Below, in pieces: positions 1 to 9,507 of a stretch of 64,000 nt of DNA. Origin of the DNA: Xylophilus sp042867185. GTDB taxonomy: Bacteria; Pseudomonadota; Gammaproteobacteria; Burkholderiales; Burkholderiaceae_C. The stretch is from positions 124,001-188,000 of the forward strand of contig JBHZQV010000004.1 in assembly GCA_042867185.1 (NCBI GenBank). The letters run 5' to 3'. Under the pieces are notes generated by a model. That model did not search any database and had not been told where the DNA came from. It worked only from the letters and a program-made list of their open reading frames with translations. Position 1 is the first letter of the stretch, and each line of letters starts with the position of its first letter. The position numbers and the translations under genes were made by a program.

Positions 1-687
1 CGCGGCCAGCCGCTGCACCTGCAGCGCCTCGAAGGCTTCGGGAAACTGCCGCGAGATGGCCAGCCGGTTCTCCAGCAGGTAGCCCAGGCCGGAGGGCGCC
101 TGGGTGCGCTGCGAGACCACCCACCAGTGGCCGTCGGGCCCGCGGGCCAGGTCGAAGGCGGCGATGTGCAGGAAGGTGCCGCCCACCGGTACCGTGCCGT
201 GCATCTCGCGCAGGTAGCCGGGATGGCCGTGCACCAGTGCGGCCGGCAGCAGGCCGCTGGCCAGCAGCTTCTGCGGGCCGTACACGTCGGCCAGCACCCG
301 GTCGAGCACCCGCACCCGCTGCAGCACGCCGGTTTCGATCTGCTGCCAGGCGGCCGGCGGCAGCACCAGCGGGAACAGGTCGAGCGCCCAGGGCCGCTGC
401 AGGCCGGCGTCGGTGTCGGCATAGACGTTGTAGGTGACGCCGTTGTCGTGCAGCTGGCGGCGCAGGCTGGCCATGCGCCGCTGCAGGTCGTGGAAGCCGC
501 CCGGGCCGAGCCGCGCGAAGAACTGCTGCCAGTGCGGCGCCAGGCCCTCGGCCGCGCCCACCGTGCCGCGCAGTTCGTCGAAATGGCCGCCGGCCGCCGG
601 TGCGGCCAGCAGCTCGGCCATGCGGTCGAGCGCCGCGTCGGACATATCGGCGGGGTCGGGGAAAAGGGCGGGGCGGGGATCGTTCAC
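1..687 (-). CDS. Circularly permuted ATP-grasp type 2 protein, N-terminal part (runs off left edge)
   Basis: The open frame enters from the left edge and has 229 visible codons without a stop. Its first part resembles circularly permuted ATP-grasp type 2 proteins (old DUF404/DUF407), with stretches such as GVTYNVYAD and QAPSGLGYLLENR. It is a paralogue of the complete ATP-grasp gene at 7028-8473. In many proteobacteria this form is fused to a C-terminal alpha-E domain, which would lie outside the window. The family is predicted to ligate amino acids or peptides using ATP; the substrate is unknown. A GTG start at 687 and an in-frame ATG at 645 are both possible. It lies 115 bp downstream of the DUF2126 gene on the same strand and is probably co-transcribed with it. 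Confidence 0.8.
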   Translation of the reverse strand, partial: MNDPRPALFPDPADMSDAALDRMAELLAAPAAGGHFDELRGTVGAAEGLAPHWQQFFARLGPGGFHDLQRRMASLRRQLHDNGVTYNVYADTDAGLQRPWALDLFPLVLPPAAWQQIETGVLQRVRVLDRVLADVYGPQKLLASGLLPAALVHGHPGYLREMHGTVPVGGTFLHIAAFDLARGPDGHWWVVSQRTQAPSGLGYLLENRLAISRQFPEAFEALQVQRLAA

Positions 688-802
688 GGAGCAGCGGATT
701 GTCCCACTGCGGGATGCACAAGCCGTAGGGAATTGACGACGAAAGGCTGCCGCGGGCCGCCAGCCGTGCCGGGGGGCCGGCCGGCGGCGCCCCGGCGGCG
801 CA

Positions 803-3800
803 TCAGCGGCGCAGGTCCAGCGTGTGCGGGAACTCGCGGCTGGCGGCGGTGCCGCTGATCGGCGCCTCGGGCAGTTCGATCTCGCCCGGCGTGTGCCCGG
901 TTTGGAAGAACCGCGCCAGGCGCCGGCTCTCGGCCTCGTACGCGTTGACCGGCAGGCTGGTGTAGTTGCGCCCGCCCGGATGCGCCACGTGGTAGCGGCA
1001 GCCGCCCAGGGCGCGGCCGCTCCAGGTGTCGACGATGTCGAAGGTCAGCGGCGCATGCACCCCGATGGTCGGGTGCAGGGCCGAGTACGGGTTCCAGGCC
1101 TTGAAGCGCACGCCGGCGACGAACTCGCCCTCGACGCCGGTGGAGTGCAGCGGCAGCGGCCGGCCGTTGACGGTGACCGCATGGCGCGCGGCATTGACGC
1201 CGTTGACCTTCACCTCCAGCCGCTCGATCGAGGAATCGACGAAGCGCACCGTGCCGCCGCCGGCCGTTTCCTCGCCCATGACGTGCCAGGGCTCCAGCGC
1301 GGCGCGCAGCGACAGCTCGACGCCCATCGCCTGCACGCTGCCGACGCGGGGGAAGCGGAACTCGAAGTGCGGCGCGAACCAGCCGGCGTCGAAGGCATAG
1401 CCGGCCTCGACCATCTCGCCGATCACATCCTCGAAGTCTTCCTGCAGGTAGCGCGGCAGCATGAAGCGGTCGTGCAGCGTGGTGCCCCAGCGGGCGACCG
1501 GCGCCTTGTACGGCTTTTTCCAGAAACGGGCGACCAGGGCGCGCAGCAGCAATTGCTGCACGATGCTCATCTTGGGATGCGGCGGCATCTCGAAGGCGCG
1601 CAGCTCCAGCAGGCCCAGCCGGCCGGTGGAGGAATCGGGCGAGTACAGCTTGTCGATGCAGAACTCGGCCCGGTGGGTGTTGCCGGTGATGTCGATCAGG
1701 ATGTTGCGCAGGGTGCGGTCGACCATCCACGGGGGCATCGACTCGCCATGTTCTTCGCGCGCCTTGGCGATCTGCTGCAGCGCGATCTCCAGCTCGTAGA
1801 CCTGGTCGTTGCGGGCCTCGTCCACCCGCGGCGCCTGGCTGGTCGGGCCGATGAACATGCCGCTGAACACGTAGCTGAGCGACGGGTGGTTGTGCCAGTA
1901 GTGCACCAGGCTGGCCAGCAGCTCGGGCTTGCGCAGGAACGGGCTGTCGTTGGGCGTGGCGCCGCCCATCACGAAGTGGTTGCCTCCGCCGGTGCCGGTG
2001 TGGCGGCCGTCGGTCATGAACTTCTCGGCCGACAGGCGCGACTGGAACGCCGCCTCGTACAGGAATTCGGTGCTGTGCACCAGCTCGTCCCAGTTGCGGG
2101 CCGGCTGGACATTGACCTCGATGACGCCCGGGTCGGGCGTCACCTGCAGCAGCTGCAGGCGCGGATCGCGGGGCGGCGGATAACCCTCCAGCACCACCTG
2201 CATGCCCAGGCCCTGCGCGGTGCGCTCGACCGCGGCCACCAGCGACAAATAGTCTTCCAGGTAGGCGGTCGGCGGCATGAAGACATACAGCAGGCCGGTC
2301 TTGCGGCCTTCGGCGGCGGCCTTCTTCAGCGCTTCGATCTCGGCCTCGGGGCCGTTGGCCAGCGCCGGGTCGCGCACCTCGACGCACAGGGCGGTGCGGC
2401 TGTTCCACTTGGCGGACGCGAAGCGCTCGGGCTTCGCAGCGATCGCCACCGGCGCGGCGCGCTCGGCCAGCGGCGTCTTCCGCGGCTTGTCGGCCAGCGG
2501 CAGGCGCGGCGCGGTCGGGTCCAGCTCGATCAGGTAGGGGATGTCCTCGTCGCGCATCCACGGCAGCGAATCGAGCGGCAGGCGGTAGCCCATCGGCGAA
2601 TCGCCCGGGATCAGGTGCAGCCGGTCGTCGCGCAGGAACCAGGGGCCGGTGGCCCAGGCGGTGTCGAGCGAAGAAGGCGCGGGCGGCGTGCCGGCCTCGG
2701 GCAGCGGCGAGTCCGCGCGGGGCGCGGCCTGCAGCGGCAGCAGGTAGCCGGTGACCGCGTCCAGGCCGCGGTCGAAGCTGCGGCGCAGCCGGGCCCGCTC
2801 CTGCACGTCGCCCAGCTTCGAGTCGAACACATCGACGTTGACCGGCAGCTTGCGTTCGCGCCAGAGATAGTAGAGCGCGTCCTCGTAGCCCGGTTCGACG
2901 AAGCTGTCGGCCACGCCCAGCTCGGCGGCGAGCTGGCGCACGAAGCGCTCGGCATCGGCGGTGGTGTAGTGGGTGGGCGAGCGTTCGTCGGCCAGCAGTG
3001 CCTGGTTGTCCCAGACGGGCTTGCCGTCGGTGCGCCAGTAGATGCCCATCGCCCAGCGCGGCAGCTGCTCGCCCGGGTACCACTTGCCCTGGCCGACGTG
3101 CAGGAAGCCCTGGGGCGCGTACTCGGCCCGCAGCCGGTCGACCAGCGCCACCGCGCAGCTGCGCTTGGTGGGGCCGAGGGCGGCGGTGTTCCATTCGGCG
3201 GCGTCGCGGTTCTCGGTGGCGACGAAGGTCGGCTCGCCGCCCATCGTCAGCCGCACGTCGCCGGCCACCAGCTCGGCATCGACCGCCGCGCCCAGGGCCA
3301 GCACCTTCTGCCACTGGCTGTCGGTGTACGGATGGGTGACGCGGGGCGATTCGTGGATGCGGGTGACCCGCATCTCGTGGCTGAACGCGACCTCGGCCCG
3401 CTCCATCAGCGTGCCTTCGATCGGCGCGGCGCTGTTGGGCGTGGGCGTGGCCGCCAGCGGGATATGGCCTTCGCCCGCCAGCAGCCCGGAGGTCGGGTCG
3501 AGGCCGATCCAGCCGGCGCCGGGCAGGTAGACCTCGCACCAGGCGTGCAGATCGGTGAAATCGACCTCGGTGCCGCTCGGGCCGTCGAGCGCCTTCACGT
3601 CGGGCGCCAGCTGGATCAGGTAGCCGGAGACGAAGCGCGCCGCCAGCCCGCAGTGGCGCAGCAGGTTGACCAGCAGCCAGGTCGAGTCGCGGCAGGAGCC
3701 GCAGGCCAGGGCCAGCGTTTCCTCGGGCGTCTGCACGCCGGGCTCCATCCGGATCAGGTAGCGCACGTCGCCCTGCACCTGCTGGTTGAGGCCCACCAGG

Positions 3801-4231
3801 AAGTTGATCGTCGGCCGGGCGGTGCGGTCGACCTTCTGCAGGTAGGCGGCCAGCAGCGGCTCCGGCGCTTCCACCGCCAGGTAGGGCGCCAGCTCCTGCA
3901 GCTGCTGCGGCCGGTAGGCGAAGGGGAACTCTTCGGCCTCGGGCTCCAGGAAGAAATCGAAGGGGTTGTAGACCGCCATCTCGACGACGAGATCGACCGT
4001 CACCTTGAACTCGGTAGTCCGGTCGGGCACGACCAGGCGGGCGAGGTAGTTGGCGAACGGGTCCTGCTGCCAGTTCTCGAAATGGTGGGCCGGCTCCACC
4101 CGCAGCGAGTACGAGATGACGTTGCTGCGGCAGTGGGGCGCCGGCCGCAGACGCACCACCTGCGGCCCGAGCAGGATCGGGCGGTCGTAGCGGTAGTGCG
4201 TGACGTGGTGCAGGGCGGCGTGGATGGACAT
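803..4231 (-). CDS. DUF2126 transglutaminase-like protein
   Basis: This 1142-residue protein starts with a bacterial transglutaminase N-terminal region, followed by a transglutaminase/cysteine-protease core. A Cys-His-Asp triad is visible: Cys180 in CGSCRDSTWLL, His229 in DLHAWCEVYLP and Asp245 in GLDPTSG. The remaining roughly 800 residues match the large DUF2126 region. I start it at the ATG at 4231 (MSIHAALHHV), because this begins the conserved region and the frame upstream looks non-coding. Genes of this type recur beside circularly permuted ATP-grasp and alpha-E genes and are predicted to cleave or cross-link peptides made or tagged by those partners (inference from the literature on amidoligase operons). 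No signal peptide is seen, so a cytoplasmic location is likely. It is divergent from comEC. Confidence 0.88.
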   Translation of the reverse strand: MSIHAALHHVTHYRYDRPILLGPQVVRLRPAPHCRSNVISYSLRVEPAHHFENWQQDPFANYLARLVVPDRTTEFKVTVDLVVEMAVYNPFDFFLEPEAEEFPFAYRPQQLQELAPYLAVEAPEPLLAAYLQKVDRTARPTINFLVGLNQQVQGDVRYLIRMEPGVQTPEETLALACGSCRDSTWLLVNLLRHCGLAARFVSGYLIQLAPDVKALDGPSGTEVDFTDLHAWCEVYLPGAGWIGLDPTSGLLAGEGHIPLAATPTPNSAAPIEGTLMERAEVAFSHEMRVTRIHESPRVTHPYTDSQWQKVLALGAAVDAELVAGDVRLTMGGEPTFVATENRDAAEWNTAALGPTKRSCAVALVDRLRAEYAPQGFLHVGQGKWYPGEQLPRWAMGIYWRTDGKPVWDNQALLADERSPTHYTTADAERFVRQLAAELGVADSFVEPGYEDALYYLWRERKLPVNVDVFDSKLGDVQERARLRRSFDRGLDAVTGYLLPLQAAPRADSPLPEAGTPPAPSSLDTAWATGPWFLRDDRLHLIPGDSPMGYRLPLDSLPWMRDEDIPYLIELDPTAPRLPLADKPRKTPLAERAAPVAIAAKPERFASAKWNSRTALCVEVRDPALANGPEAEIEALKKAAAEGRKTGLLYVFMPPTAYLEDYLSLVAAVERTAQGLGMQVVLEGYPPPRDPRLQLLQVTPDPGVIEVNVQPARNWDELVHSTEFLYEAAFQSRLSAEKFMTDGRHTGTGGGNHFVMGGATPNDSPFLRKPELLASLVHYWHNHPSLSYVFSGMFIGPTSQAPRVDEARNDQVYELEIALQQIAKAREEHGESMPPWMVDRTLRNILIDITGNTHRAEFCIDKLYSPDSSTGRLGLLELRAFEMPPHPKMSIVQQLLLRALVARFWKKPYKAPVARWGTTLHDRFMLPRYLQEDFEDVIGEMVEAGYAFDAGWFAPHFEFRFPRVGSVQAMGVELSLRAALEPWHVMGEETAGGGTVRFVDSSIERLEVKVNGVNAARHAVTVNGRPLPLHSTGVEGEFVAGVRFKAWNPYSALHPTIGVHAPLTFDIVDTWSGRALGGCRYHVAHPGGRNYTSLPVNAYEAESRRLARFFQTGHTPGEIELPEAPISGTAASREFPHTLDLRR

Positions 4232-4379
4232 GCGGGAGCTTTCGGGGAAACGGGCGGGTCGGGCGAGGCCTGGCGGACAAGGGACAGACCATACTAGCAA
4301 GAGACAAGCCCATCGCCGTTACCGCTTACGACGGTGACGCCGCCGGTTCCGCCATCCCGCGTTTTCGCTCTCCGCACCG

Positions 4380-6914
4380 ATGCACGCCGCGCCGCCCGTC
4401 CCTGCCACCCCCGACCTTCCGCCCCGGCCGCGGGCGTCGGAGCGCCCCGACATGGCCTGGGCCCTGGCCGGTGCCATCGGCGGCACCGGGCTGCAGTTGC
4501 TGCAACCGGCGCTGTCGCCTGCGGCCGTGTACGCGGCGGTGGCGATCGCCGGCCTGCTGGTCCTGGCGCTGCGGGGCACGCGACGGGCGCGGCTCTCGTT
4601 CGGCCGGTTCCGGGCCAGCGGTCTGGTGCTGCTGCTGGCCGCGCTGGCGGCGGGGTGGGGTGCCACCGGGCTGCGGGCCTCGGGGTTCGCCGCCGACACG
4701 CTGGACCCCGCCCTCGAAGGCCGCGACCTGGCCATGACCGGCACCGTCGTCGCCATGCCCCAGCGCGCCGAGACCGGCCTGCGCCTGCGCTTCGCACCCG
4801 ATACGGCCTCGCTCGACGGCACGCCGGTGCGGGTGCCGCCGCTGATCGACCTGGGCTGGCACGCGGCCGGTGCCTTCGGCGGCGCCGATCCGCTGGCGGT
4901 GCAGGCATCGTCCTTGCCGGACGTGCGCGCCGGCGACCGGTGGCAGTGGACGGTGCGGCTCAAGGCGCCGCACGGCACCCGCAACCCGCACGGCTTCGAC
5001 TACGAGCTGTGGGCCTGGGAGCAGGGTGTGCAGGCCACCGGCGCGGTGCGGGTCGCCGCCGCCGCCCCGCGGCCCCGGTTGCTGGAGCCGACCTGGCGCC
5101 ACCCGGTCGAGCGGGCCCGGCAGGCGGTGCGCGACGCGATCTACGCCCGGCTGTCGCCGCCCGGCGATGCCGCGCCCGCCGCCGCCGATGCCCGCCGGCG
5201 CGCCACCGGGGTGGTGGCGGCCCTGGTGACCGGCGACCAGCGCGCCATCGACCGGGCCGATTGGGATGTGTTCCGGGCGACCGGCGTCGCCCATCTGGTC
5301 TCGATCTCGGGCCTGCATGTGACGATGTTCGCCTGGCTGGCGGCGGCGATCATCGGGCGCCTGTGGCGCCGCTCGGGCCGGTTGTGCCGCGCGGTGCCGG
5401 CGCAGCATGCGGCCTTGCTCGGCGGCGTGGCGCTGGCCGCCGGCTACGCGCTTTTCAGCGGTGGCGGCCTGCCGGCGCAGCGCACCGTCTGCATGCTGGC
5501 GGCGGTGGCGCTGCTGCGGCTGTCGGGCCGCCGCTGGCCCTGGCCGCAGGTATGGCTGGCCGCCTGCGCGGCGGTGGTGGCGCTCGATCCGTGGGCGCTG
5601 CTGCAGGCGGGCTTCTGGCTGAGCTTCGTGGCGGTCGGTGTGCTGTTTGCTACGGATTCGATAGCTGGTGGCCGGCGCGCCACGCCGGCTGCGGCCACTT
5701 TCCATTCGAATTTCGGCCGCTGGGCCGGCCGGCTGCTGCGGGAGCAGGCGGTGGTGACCCTGGCGCTGACGCCGCTGACCCTGCTGCTCTTCGGCCAGGC
5801 CTCGGTCGTCGGCCTGGCCGCCAACCTGCTCGCGATTCCGTGGATGACGCTGCTGGTCACGCCGCTGGCGATGGGCGGGGTGGTGCTGCCGGTGCTGTGG
5901 GATGCGGCGGCCTGGGCGGTGCAGGCGATGGGCGGAGTGCTGGCGGTGATGGCCGCCTGGCCCTGGGCCACTGTGGCACGGCCGGCGGCGCCTGCGTGGG
6001 CCGCCGCCGCCGCGGTGCTGGGCGGTGCCTTGCTCTGCATGCGCCTGCCGGTGCCACTGCGGCTGATGGGGGTGGCGCCCTTGCTGCCGGTCCTGTTCTG
6101 GCAGCCGCCGCGCCCGGTGCCGGGCCAGTTCGATCTGCTCGCGGCCGACATCGGCCAGGGCAACGCGGTGCTGGTCCGCACCGCGCGGCATGCCCTGCTC
6201 TACGACACCGGCCCGCGCTATTCGGCCGATAGCGATGCCGGCCACCGGGTGCTGGTCCCGCTGCTGCAGTCGCTGGGGGAGACGCTCGATACTGTGGTGG
6301 TGAGCCACCGCGACACCGACCATGCCGGCGGGGCCGCCGCGGTGCTGGCCCGGCAGCCGCAGGCCACGCTGCGCAGTTCGGTCGAGGCCGACCATCCGCT
6401 GCAGGCGCTGCGCCCCGTCGATCGCTGCACCGCGGGCCAGCACTGGGTATGGGACGGCGTGCGTTTCGAGTTCCTGCATCCGGCGGCCACCGACTACTCC
6501 GCCGCGGCGAAAAGCAACGCGCTCAGCTGCGTGCTGCGCATCTCGACCGGCGCCGCCACCGCGCTGCTGGTGGGCGACATCGAGGCGGCGCAGGAGGACG
6601 CGTTGCGCAGTGCCGGCGCACCGCTCGCGGCCGACGTGCTGCTGGTGCCGCACCACGGCAGCCGCAGCTCGTCCACCGCCGCATTCATCGACGCGGTGGC
6701 GCCGCGCTGGGCGATCGTGCAGGCCGGCTACCGCAACCGCTTCGGCCATCCGGCACCCGACGTGGTGGCGCGCTATGCCGCCGGTGGCGTGTCGCTGGTC
6801 GCCAGTCCGGTCTGCGGCGCGGCCCGGTGGCGCAGTGCCGAGCCGGACCGGATGGCGTGCGAGCGCCAGATGGCCCCACACTACTGGCAGCACACGCCCC
6901 CGCCCGGGCCCTGA
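4380..6914 (+). CDS. comEC: DNA internalization protein ComEC/Rec2
   Basis: This is the inner-membrane channel that takes single-stranded DNA into the cytoplasm during natural transformation. The 844 residues show hydrophobic N-terminal helices (about 25-110), a DUF4131-type soluble segment, the competence domain (about 290-590) with many membrane helices and the VSISGLHVTMF motif, and a C-terminal metallo-beta-lactamase-like domain. The latter carries HRDTDHAGG near 643-651 and a later HHGSRSS. The first ATG is at 4380; an in-frame ATG at 4452 has a GGAG 9 bp upstream and may be the true start. A copy of the dispersed palindromic repeat lies in frame at 5648-5709. It stands alone between two halves of an ATP-grasp/alpha-E gene set, and no pilus or other competence genes are in the window. 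Confidence 0.93.
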   Translation: MHAAPPVPATPDLPPRPRASERPDMAWALAGAIGGTGLQLLQPALSPAAVYAAVAIAGLLVLALRGTRRARLSFGRFRASGLVLLLAALAAGWGATGLRASGFAADTLDPALEGRDLAMTGTVVAMPQRAETGLRLRFAPDTASLDGTPVRVPPLIDLGWHAAGAFGGADPLAVQASSLPDVRAGDRWQWTVRLKAPHGTRNPHGFDYELWAWEQGVQATGAVRVAAAAPRPRLLEPTWRHPVERARQAVRDAIYARLSPPGDAAPAAADARRRATGVVAALVTGDQRAIDRADWDVFRATGVAHLVSISGLHVTMFAWLAAAIIGRLWRRSGRLCRAVPAQHAALLGGVALAAGYALFSGGGLPAQRTVCMLAAVALLRLSGRRWPWPQVWLAACAAVVALDPWALLQAGFWLSFVAVGVLFATDSIAGGRRATPAAATFHSNFGRWAGRLLREQAVVTLALTPLTLLLFGQASVVGLAANLLAIPWMTLLVTPLAMGGVVLPVLWDAAAWAVQAMGGVLAVMAAWPWATVARPAAPAWAAAAAVLGGALLCMRLPVPLRLMGVAPLLPVLFWQPPRPVPGQFDLLAADIGQGNAVLVRTARHALLYDTGPRYSADSDAGHRVLVPLLQSLGETLDTVVVSHRDTDHAGGAAAVLARQPQATLRSSVEADHPLQALRPVDRCTAGQHWVWDGVRFEFLHPAATDYSAAAKSNALSCVLRISTGAATALLVGDIEAAQEDALRSAGAPLAADVLLVPHHGSRSSSTAAFIDAVAPRWAIVQAGYRNRFGHPAPDVVARYAAGGVSLVASPVCGAARWRSAEPDRMACERQMAPHYWQHTPPPGP
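5648..5709 (+). repeat. Dispersed palindromic repeat, copy 1 (inside comEC)
   Basis: The copy reads GCTAC-N7-ATAGC, then GGCCGGC-N7-GCCGGCTGCGGCC. It sits in frame inside comEC between two membrane segments and encodes a hydrophilic stretch that includes RRATPAAATF. The layout of 7-nt loop and 7-nt spacer is the same as in copies 4 and 6. Confidence 0.85.
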
Positions 6915-7027
6915 GCCCGACAAACGCCCACCGCGGGCACGCGGCTTTATCCGACGCGAAATCTTCCGCCATCGACCATTACGAGGCGTGGAAATTGCTA
7001 TCCTCTCTGCCAGGAGACCGCCCCTTT

Positions 7028-8473
7028 ATGCAGCTATTCGACGAGATGTACACCGCATTGCCGGCCGAGACCGGCAATGTACGAGACCACTACCGCACGT
7101 ACGGCCAGTGGCTCGATGGCCAACCGGTCGATGCCATGCGGGTCCGCCGTGAAGAGGCGGAGATGATCTTTCGGCGGGTGGGCATCACCTTCGCCGTCTA
7201 CGGCGCCAAGGACGAGGACGGCTCCGGCACCGAGCGCCTGATCCCCTTCGACCTGATCCCGCGGATCATCCCGGCGCACGAATGGGCGACGATGGAGCGG
7301 GGGCTGGTGCAGCGCGTCACCGCGCTCAACCGCTTCCTGCACGACGTCTACCACGACCAGGAAATCATCCGCGCCGGCGTCATCCCGGCCGAGCAGATCC
7401 TGCGGAACGCGCAGTTCCGCCCCGAGATGATGGGCGTCGACGTACCGAACCACGTCTACTCGCACATCGCCGGCATCGACATCGTGCGGGCGCCCGACGC
7501 CCAGGGCAACGGCGAGTACTACGTGCTGGAGGACAACCTCCGCGTCCCGAGCGGCGTGAGCTACATGCTCGAAGACCGCAAGATGATGATGCGGCTCTTC
7601 CCCGACCTGTTCAGCCGCCACCGCGTGGCACCGGTCGCACACTATCCCGACCTGCTGCTGGAAACCCTGCGCGCTTCGGCACCGCCCGCCACCGCGCACC
7701 CGACGGTGGTGGTGCTGACACCCGGCATGTACAACAGCGCCTACTTCGAGCACGCCTTCCTCGCGCAGCAGATGGGCGTCGAGCTGGTCGAGGGCCAGGA
7801 CCTGTTCGTGAAGGACGACTTCGTCTGGATGCGCACCACCCGCGGCCCGAAGCGGGTCGACGTGATCTACCGCCGGGTGGACGACGACTTCCTCGACCCG
7901 CTGGCGTTCCGCCCCGGCTCGGCGCTCGGCTGTGCCGGGCTGCTGCAGGCCTACCGCGCCGGCAACGTCGCGATCTGCAACGCGGTGGGCACCGGCGTGG
8001 CCGACGACAAGTCGATCTACCCCTACGTGCCCAAGATGATCGAGTTCTACCTGGGCGAGCAGCCGATCCTGAAAAACGTGCCGACGCGCATGTGCCGCAA
8101 CCCGGACGATCTCGCCTACGTGCTGGCCAACATGAAGGACCTGGTGATCAAGGAAGTGCACGGCGCCGGCGGCTACGGCATGCTGGTCGGCCCCGCGTCG
8201 ACCCAGGCCGAGATCGAGGATTTCCGCCGTGCCCTGATCGCCCGGCCCGACGGCTACATCGCCCAGCCCACGCTGAGCCTGTCGAGCTGCCCGACCTTCG
8301 TCGAGAGCGGCATCGCGCCGCGCCACATCGACCTGCGGCCGTTCGTGCTGTCGGGCAAGGACGTGCAGATGGTGCCGGGCGGGCTGACCCGCGTGGCGCT
8401 GAAAGAAGGCTCGTTGGTCGTCAATTCGTCCCAGGGTGGTGGCACCAAGGACACCTGGATTCTGGAAGTCTGA
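7028..8473 (+). CDS. Circularly permuted ATP-grasp type 2 protein (DUF404/DUF407)
   Basis: This 481-residue protein matches the stand-alone circularly permuted ATP-grasp family across its whole length. Conserved stretches include GVDVPNHVYSHIAGID, EDNLRVPSGVSYMLED, a basic/glycine loop KEVHGAGGYGMLVGP, and RHIDLRPFVLSG near the C-terminus. The ATG at 7028 begins the conserved MQLFDEMY; the open frame continues upstream but shows no homology. It is separated from the alpha-E gene by a single base, which indicates translational coupling. The family is predicted to form peptide or amide bonds with ATP; partner and substrate are not established. It is a paralogue of the partial protein at 1-687. 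Confidence 0.92.
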   Translation: MQLFDEMYTALPAETGNVRDHYRTYGQWLDGQPVDAMRVRREEAEMIFRRVGITFAVYGAKDEDGSGTERLIPFDLIPRIIPAHEWATMERGLVQRVTALNRFLHDVYHDQEIIRAGVIPAEQILRNAQFRPEMMGVDVPNHVYSHIAGIDIVRAPDAQGNGEYYVLEDNLRVPSGVSYMLEDRKMMMRLFPDLFSRHRVAPVAHYPDLLLETLRASAPPATAHPTVVVLTPGMYNSAYFEHAFLAQQMGVELVEGQDLFVKDDFVWMRTTRGPKRVDVIYRRVDDDFLDPLAFRPGSALGCAGLLQAYRAGNVAICNAVGTGVADDKSIYPYVPKMIEFYLGEQPILKNVPTRMCRNPDDLAYVLANMKDLVIKEVHGAGGYGMLVGPASTQAEIEDFRRALIARPDGYIAQPTLSLSSCPTFVESGIAPRHIDLRPFVLSGKDVQMVPGGLTRVALKEGSLVVNSSQGGGTKDTWILEV

Positions 8474-8474
8474 C

Positions 8475-9440
8475 ATGCTGAGCCGCACCGCCGACCATTT
8501 GTTCTGGATGTCCCGCTACACGGAGCGTGCCGAGAACACCGCCCGCATGCTGGACGTCAACTACCAGACCGCCCTGTTGCCCCAGTCCGCCGAAGCCGCG
8601 CAGACCGGCTGGGAGGGCCTGCTCACCATCAGCGAGCTGCTGCCGCACTACACCGCGCTGCACGGCACCATCACTGCCCGCGAGGTGATGGAGTTCATGG
8701 TGAAGGACGAGGCCAATCCGTCCTCGATCGTCTCCTGCCTCAAGGCGGCCCGCGAGAACGCCCGCGCGGTGCGCGGCACGCTCACCACCGAGGCCTGGGA
8801 AACCCAGAACCAGACCTGGCTGGAAGTGAACCGCATGCTGCGGCAGGGCGAGTTCGAGCGCGATCCGGCGCAGTTCTTCGAATGGGTCAAGTTCCGCTCG
8901 CACCTCTCGCGCGGCGTGACGGTCGGCACCATGCTGATGGACGAGGCGCTGCATTTCATGCGCATCGGCACCTTCCTGGAACGGGCCGACAACACCGCCC
9001 GGCTGGTCGATACCAAGTTCCACGCGATCCAGAACGACTTCTACGGATCGGCCAGCGAGCGCGGCCAGGAGTACGACTTCTACCACTGGAGCGCGATCCT
9101 GCGCAGCGTCTCGGGCTTCGAGATCTACCGCCGCGTCTACCGCGACGTGATCCGGCCGGAACGGGTGGCCGACCTGCTGATCCTGCGGGCCGACATGCCG
9201 CGTTCGCTGCATTCCAGTTTGAACGAGGTGGTCGCCAACCTGGGCTTCGTGGTGAACGATCCGGGCACCGTCAGCGTCAGCCAGCGCAAGGCGGGCAAGC
9301 TGCGCGCCGACCTGCAGTTCGGCCAGATCGACGAGATCCTGGCGACCGGCCTGCACGCCTTCCTGACGCAGTTTCTGGACCGTGTGAACGAACTGGGCGC
9401 GCACATCAGCCGCGAGTTCCTGGTGCCGACGACCGCGTGA
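8475..9440 (+). CDS. Alpha-E domain protein (DUF403)
   Basis: This 321-residue all-helical protein opens with MLSRTADHLFWMSRYTERAE, the signature start of alpha-E proteins, followed by further conserved segments such as MRIGTFLERADNTARLVDTK. Its ATG lies one base after the stop of the ATP-grasp gene. Alpha-E proteins almost always accompany circularly permuted ATP-grasp enzymes and are thought to act with them, but their biochemical role is unproven. A small transglutaminase and an Anbu-type proteasome-like peptidase often follow this pair elsewhere; here the next gene is a GGDEF-EAL protein, so those partners are missing on this side. Confidence 0.92.
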   Translation: MLSRTADHLFWMSRYTERAENTARMLDVNYQTALLPQSAEAAQTGWEGLLTISELLPHYTALHGTITAREVMEFMVKDEANPSSIVSCLKAARENARAVRGTLTTEAWETQNQTWLEVNRMLRQGEFERDPAQFFEWVKFRSHLSRGVTVGTMLMDEALHFMRIGTFLERADNTARLVDTKFHAIQNDFYGSASERGQEYDFYHWSAILRSVSGFEIYRRVYRDVIRPERVADLLILRADMPRSLHSSLNEVVANLGFVVNDPGTVSVSQRKAGKLRADLQFGQIDEILATGLHAFLTQFLDRVNELGAHISREFLVPTTA

Positions 9441-9507
9441 GCGGCGCGGCAAGCAAGGCCACAGCGGCACGCGGCGCCTACCCGGGAGCACCCAAATTTC
9501 CAGTCCA

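Noticed and set aside
684..4313. Very long open frames of about 1150-1200 codons in other frames and on the opposite strand of the DUF2126 gene
   Set aside because: They are mirror frames caused by high GC content. Their translations are low-complexity Arg/Ala/Pro or Gln/His/Val-rich, without domains, while the minus-strand gene has a clear catalytic triad.
4326..6923. 865-codon open frame antisense to comEC
   Set aside because: The translation is Arg/Gln/His-rich and repetitive with no membrane segments or motifs, whereas the sense frame is a standard ComEC.
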